This document shows positions 62,388 to 64,000 of a DNA stretch of 64,000 bases, one piece after another. This DNA comes from Ruminococcus flavefaciens. Lineage in GTDB: Bacteria; Bacillota; Clostridia; Oscillospirales; Ruminococcaceae. Each line of letters opens with the position of its first letter. Position 1 is the first letter of the stretch. A model generated the notes under the pieces. It made no database searches and had not been told where the DNA came from. It worked only from the letters and a program-made list of their open reading frames with translations. The position numbers and the translations under genes were made by a program. The stretch spans positions 124,001 to 188,000 of the forward strand of contig CACWHY010000001.1 of assembly GCA_902760805.1 (NCBI GenBank), read 5' to 3'.

Positions 62388-63398
62388 ATGTCAAGAAAGC
62401 TGTATATCCCTGAGGGCTATAAGTCAGCCCTTACGCTGAGAGAAACTCAGCACGCTATCAAGTACATCAAGGATGTCTTCCAGCAGGCCCTGTCATTTGC
62501 CCTGACTCTGGACAGAGTTTCCGCACCGCTGATCGTCCGCAAGGGAAGCGGTATCAACGACGACCTCAACGGCGTTGAGCGCAAGGTGGACTTCACTATC
62601 AAGGAGATCGACGGCGAGGGCGAGGTAGTGCAGTCTCTGGCTAAGTGGAAGAGAATGGCTCTCTACCGCTACGGCTATGAGCCCGGCGAGGGCATCTACA
62701 CGGATATGAACGCTATCCGCCGTGATGACGACACCGACAACACTCACTCTATTTTCGTGGATCAGTGGGATTGGGAGAAGGTCATCACCCGTGAGCAGAG
62801 AACACTTGACTTCCTGAAGGACGCAGCTAAGTCCGTTGTGAAGGCGATCGCTTACACAAAGCGCAAGGTGGGTCTGCGCTACCCTCAGATAGCCGACCAC
62901 ATCTGCGAGGAGCCTTTCTGCATCACAACTCAGGAGCTGGAGGATATGTACCCCGACAAGACCGGCCATGAGCGTGAGCGCCTCATCACCAAGGAGCACG
63001 GAACTGTTTTCCTCATGCAGATCGGCGGAAAGCTGGCAAGCGGTGAGAAGCATGACGGCAGAGCTCCTGACTACGACGACTGGCAGCTCAACGGCGATAT
63101 CCTGATCTGGGACGAGATCCTGGACGACTCCCTTGAGGTAAGCTCAATGGGTATCAGAGTTGACGAGAAGTCCCTGAGATCCCAGCTTGCAGAGTGCGGC
63201 GCTGAGGACAGGATGGCCTACAAGTACCACCAGATGATCGCAGACGGAACTCTTCCCCTGACTATCGGCGGCGGTATCGGCCAGTCAAGACTTTGTATGC
63301 TGCTGCTGAACAAGGCTCATATCGGCGAGGTGCAGTCATCTATCTGGCCTGAGGACATGGTAGAGAAGTGCGCTGAGAGCGGTATAACTCTTCTGTAA
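62388..63398 (+). CDS. asnA: Aspartate-ammonia ligase (ammonia-dependent asparagine synthetase)
   Basis: A 336-residue enzyme, the family's normal length, related to class II synthetases. KLYIPEGYKSALTLRETQHA, SGINDDLNGVERKVDFTIKE, VQSLAKWKRMALYRYG and GGGIGQSRLCMLLLNKAHIG are AsnA signatures. It makes asparagine from aspartate, ammonia and ATP. The start at 62388 follows AAAGGAAAGTG. It sits downstream of the asparagine T-box, so synthesis and tRNA charging of asparagine can respond together. Confidence 0.97.
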   Translation: MSRKLYIPEGYKSALTLRETQHAIKYIKDVFQQALSFALTLDRVSAPLIVRKGSGINDDLNGVERKVDFTIKEIDGEGEVVQSLAKWKRMALYRYGYEPGEGIYTDMNAIRRDDDTDNTHSIFVDQWDWEKVITREQRTLDFLKDAAKSVVKAIAYTKRKVGLRYPQIADHICEEPFCITTQELEDMYPDKTGHERERLITKEHGTVFLMQIGGKLASGEKHDGRAPDYDDWQLNGDILIWDEILDDSLEVSSMGIRVDEKSLRSQLAECGAEDRMAYKYHQMIADGTLPLTIGGGIGQSRLCMLLLNKAHIGEVQSSIWPEDMVEKCAESGITLL

Positions 63399-63402
63399 AA
63401 AA

Positions 63403-63437
63403 TTGCCACGGTGCTGAGAGGTACCGTGGCTTTTTTG
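63403..63437 (+). terminator. Terminator of the asn operon
   Basis: GCCACGGT (63405-63412) pairs with ACCGTGGC (63423-63430), followed by T6. Confidence 0.9.
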
Positions 63438-63466
63438 TTGACAAAGCAGAGCTGACGTGGTATAAT
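63438..63466 (+). promoter_or_regulatory. Promoter of the Nudix gene
   Basis: TTGACA (63438-63443), 17-bp spacer, TATAAT (63461-63466). Confidence 0.88.
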
Positions 63467-63492
63467 TGTTCAAAACAAATGGAGGAGAGAGA

Positions 63493-63906
63493 ATGGAAGC
63501 GAAACTCATCGTCAAAGGCATAGTTTACAACCAGAGGCTGGGCAAGATCCTTCTGGTGCAGAGGAGCAAGGATGACCCTTCCGGCCCGAATACCTGGGAA
63601 AACCCCGGCGGCAAGCTGGAGCCCGGCGAAACTCCCCAGGAGGGGGCTTTGCGGGAGATAATGGAGGAGACCGGCATCACCGACATCACCATTGACAGGA
63701 TAGCTTACCTGACGCTTATGGACGGTGAGCGGCCTGCTCTTCTGATCGTTTATCTTTGCAGGACAGCTGTGTCAGAGGTGACCATAAGTGACGAGCATCA
63801 GGCCTATATTTGGGCTGACGAGGCCAAATGCCGTGAGCTGCTGCCTGACAGTATCATCAGGGATCTTGAGGAAAATCATGTAATGGAGCTGATCACCGGA
63901 GCGTAA
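63493..63906 (+). CDS. Nudix hydrolase
   Basis: A 137-residue Nudix protein with a complete Nudix box: GGKLEPGETPQEGALREIME with ETGI (Gx5Ex7REUxEExGU) at about residues 38-60. The RSKDDPSGPNTWENPGG lead-in resembles MutT/ADP-ribose-type members. It hydrolyses a nucleoside diphosphate linked to another moiety; the substrate is unknown. GGAGGAGAGAG precedes the ATG. Its terminator starts inside the last codons. Confidence 0.92.
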   Translation: MEAKLIVKGIVYNQRLGKILLVQRSKDDPSGPNTWENPGGKLEPGETPQEGALREIMEETGITDITIDRIAYLTLMDGERPALLIVYLCRTAVSEVTISDEHQAYIWADEAKCRELLPDSIIRDLEENHVMELITGA

Positions 63907-63922
63907 TTGCTCCGGTTTTTTT
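63895..63922 (+). terminator. Terminator of the Nudix gene
   Basis: ACCGGAGC / GCTCCGGT hairpin (63895-63902, 63909-63916) followed by T7; the 5' arm lies in the coding end. Confidence 0.88.
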
Positions 63923-63944
63923 ATAATAATTTGTTGCGGAATTA

Positions 63945-63973
63945 TTGACAAATCGTGAAAAAGTTTGTATAAT
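63945..63973 (+). promoter_or_regulatory. Promoter of a gene beyond the window
   Basis: TTGACA (63945-63950), 17-bp spacer, TATAAT (63968-63973). The gene it serves starts after base 64000. Confidence 0.85.
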
Positions 63974-64000
63974 GATTTCAAAGAAAACTGGCAGAGCTGC

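Overview
The window is chromosomal DNA from a cellulosome-producing Firmicute of the genus Ruminococcus, probably close to R. champanellensis or R. flavefaciens. This rests on eight secreted proteins that end in, or contain, dockerin-like modules, a repertoire of plant-wall enzymes (GH3, GH9, GH30, GH43, PL11, CE1 and GH26-like), Gram-positive signal peptides, AGGAGG-type ribosome binding sites and sigma-A promoters with a near-invariant 17-bp spacer. The species is an inference; the genus-level call is firmer.

Layout. 1-2.4 kb: the 3' end of thioredoxin reductase, a GNAT acetyltransferase, a decayed ECF-type promoter/ORF, tRNA-Gly(CCC) and RNase P RNA. 2.4-7.2 kb: GNAT and GH3 beta-glucosidase (minus), a dockerin-bearing M23 peptidase (plus) and cobO (minus). 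7.4-10.8 kb: a TrpR-like regulator (YerC family) directly ahead of a GH9-CBM3-dockerin cellulase. 10.8-12.4 kb: an old mobile-element scar, with the C-terminal tail of a serine recombinase abutting a feoB that has lost its GTPase half. 12.5-19.3 kb: HAD phosphatase, a GH-A-like secreted protein with a half dockerin, a dockerin protein of unknown function, pflA and cca. 19.4-28.1 kb: a nine-gene V-type ATPase operon in the Enterococcus hirae order, with all five sodium ligands conserved in the K ring subunit. 28.1-35.3 kb: a dockerin LRR/propeller-like protein, tcdA, a YegP-like protein, then on minus a cytoplasmic GH26-like glycosidase with ispD-ispF, and a GNAT. 35.4-40.8 kb: PL11 rhamnogalacturonan lyase with dockerin, divergent from an ECF sigma factor and a one-TM Thr-rich partner. 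40.9-46.7 kb: NERD protein, two phosphatases, two membrane proteins and an NSS-family sodium symporter. 47-55.9 kb: a hybrid regulator (periplasmic-binding-like sensor, degenerate GGDEF-like domain, AraC HTH) divergent from two xylan-active enzymes, GH30-CBM22-dockerin-CE1 and GH43-CBM22-dockerin-CE1. 55.9-58.6 kb: def, sfsA and a cytosolic zinc-ribbon/12-residue-repeat/LRR protein. 58.8-64 kb: a radical SAM protein divergent from an asparagine T-box operon (asnS, membrane protein, asnA), then a Nudix hydrolase.

How it works together. The dockerin proteins would be exported and plugged into cellulosomal scaffoldins encoded elsewhere. Cellulose (GH9), glucuronoxylan (GH30), side-chain xylo- or arabino-residues (GH43), esterified xylan (CE1) and pectin (PL11) are all covered, and the signal-less GH3 and GH26-like enzymes would process imported oligosaccharides. 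The regulator next to the xylan pair and the sigma/anti-sigma-like pair next to PL11 are the best candidates for substrate-responsive control. The V-ATPase probably moves sodium, which would feed the NSS symporter. The rest is housekeeping.
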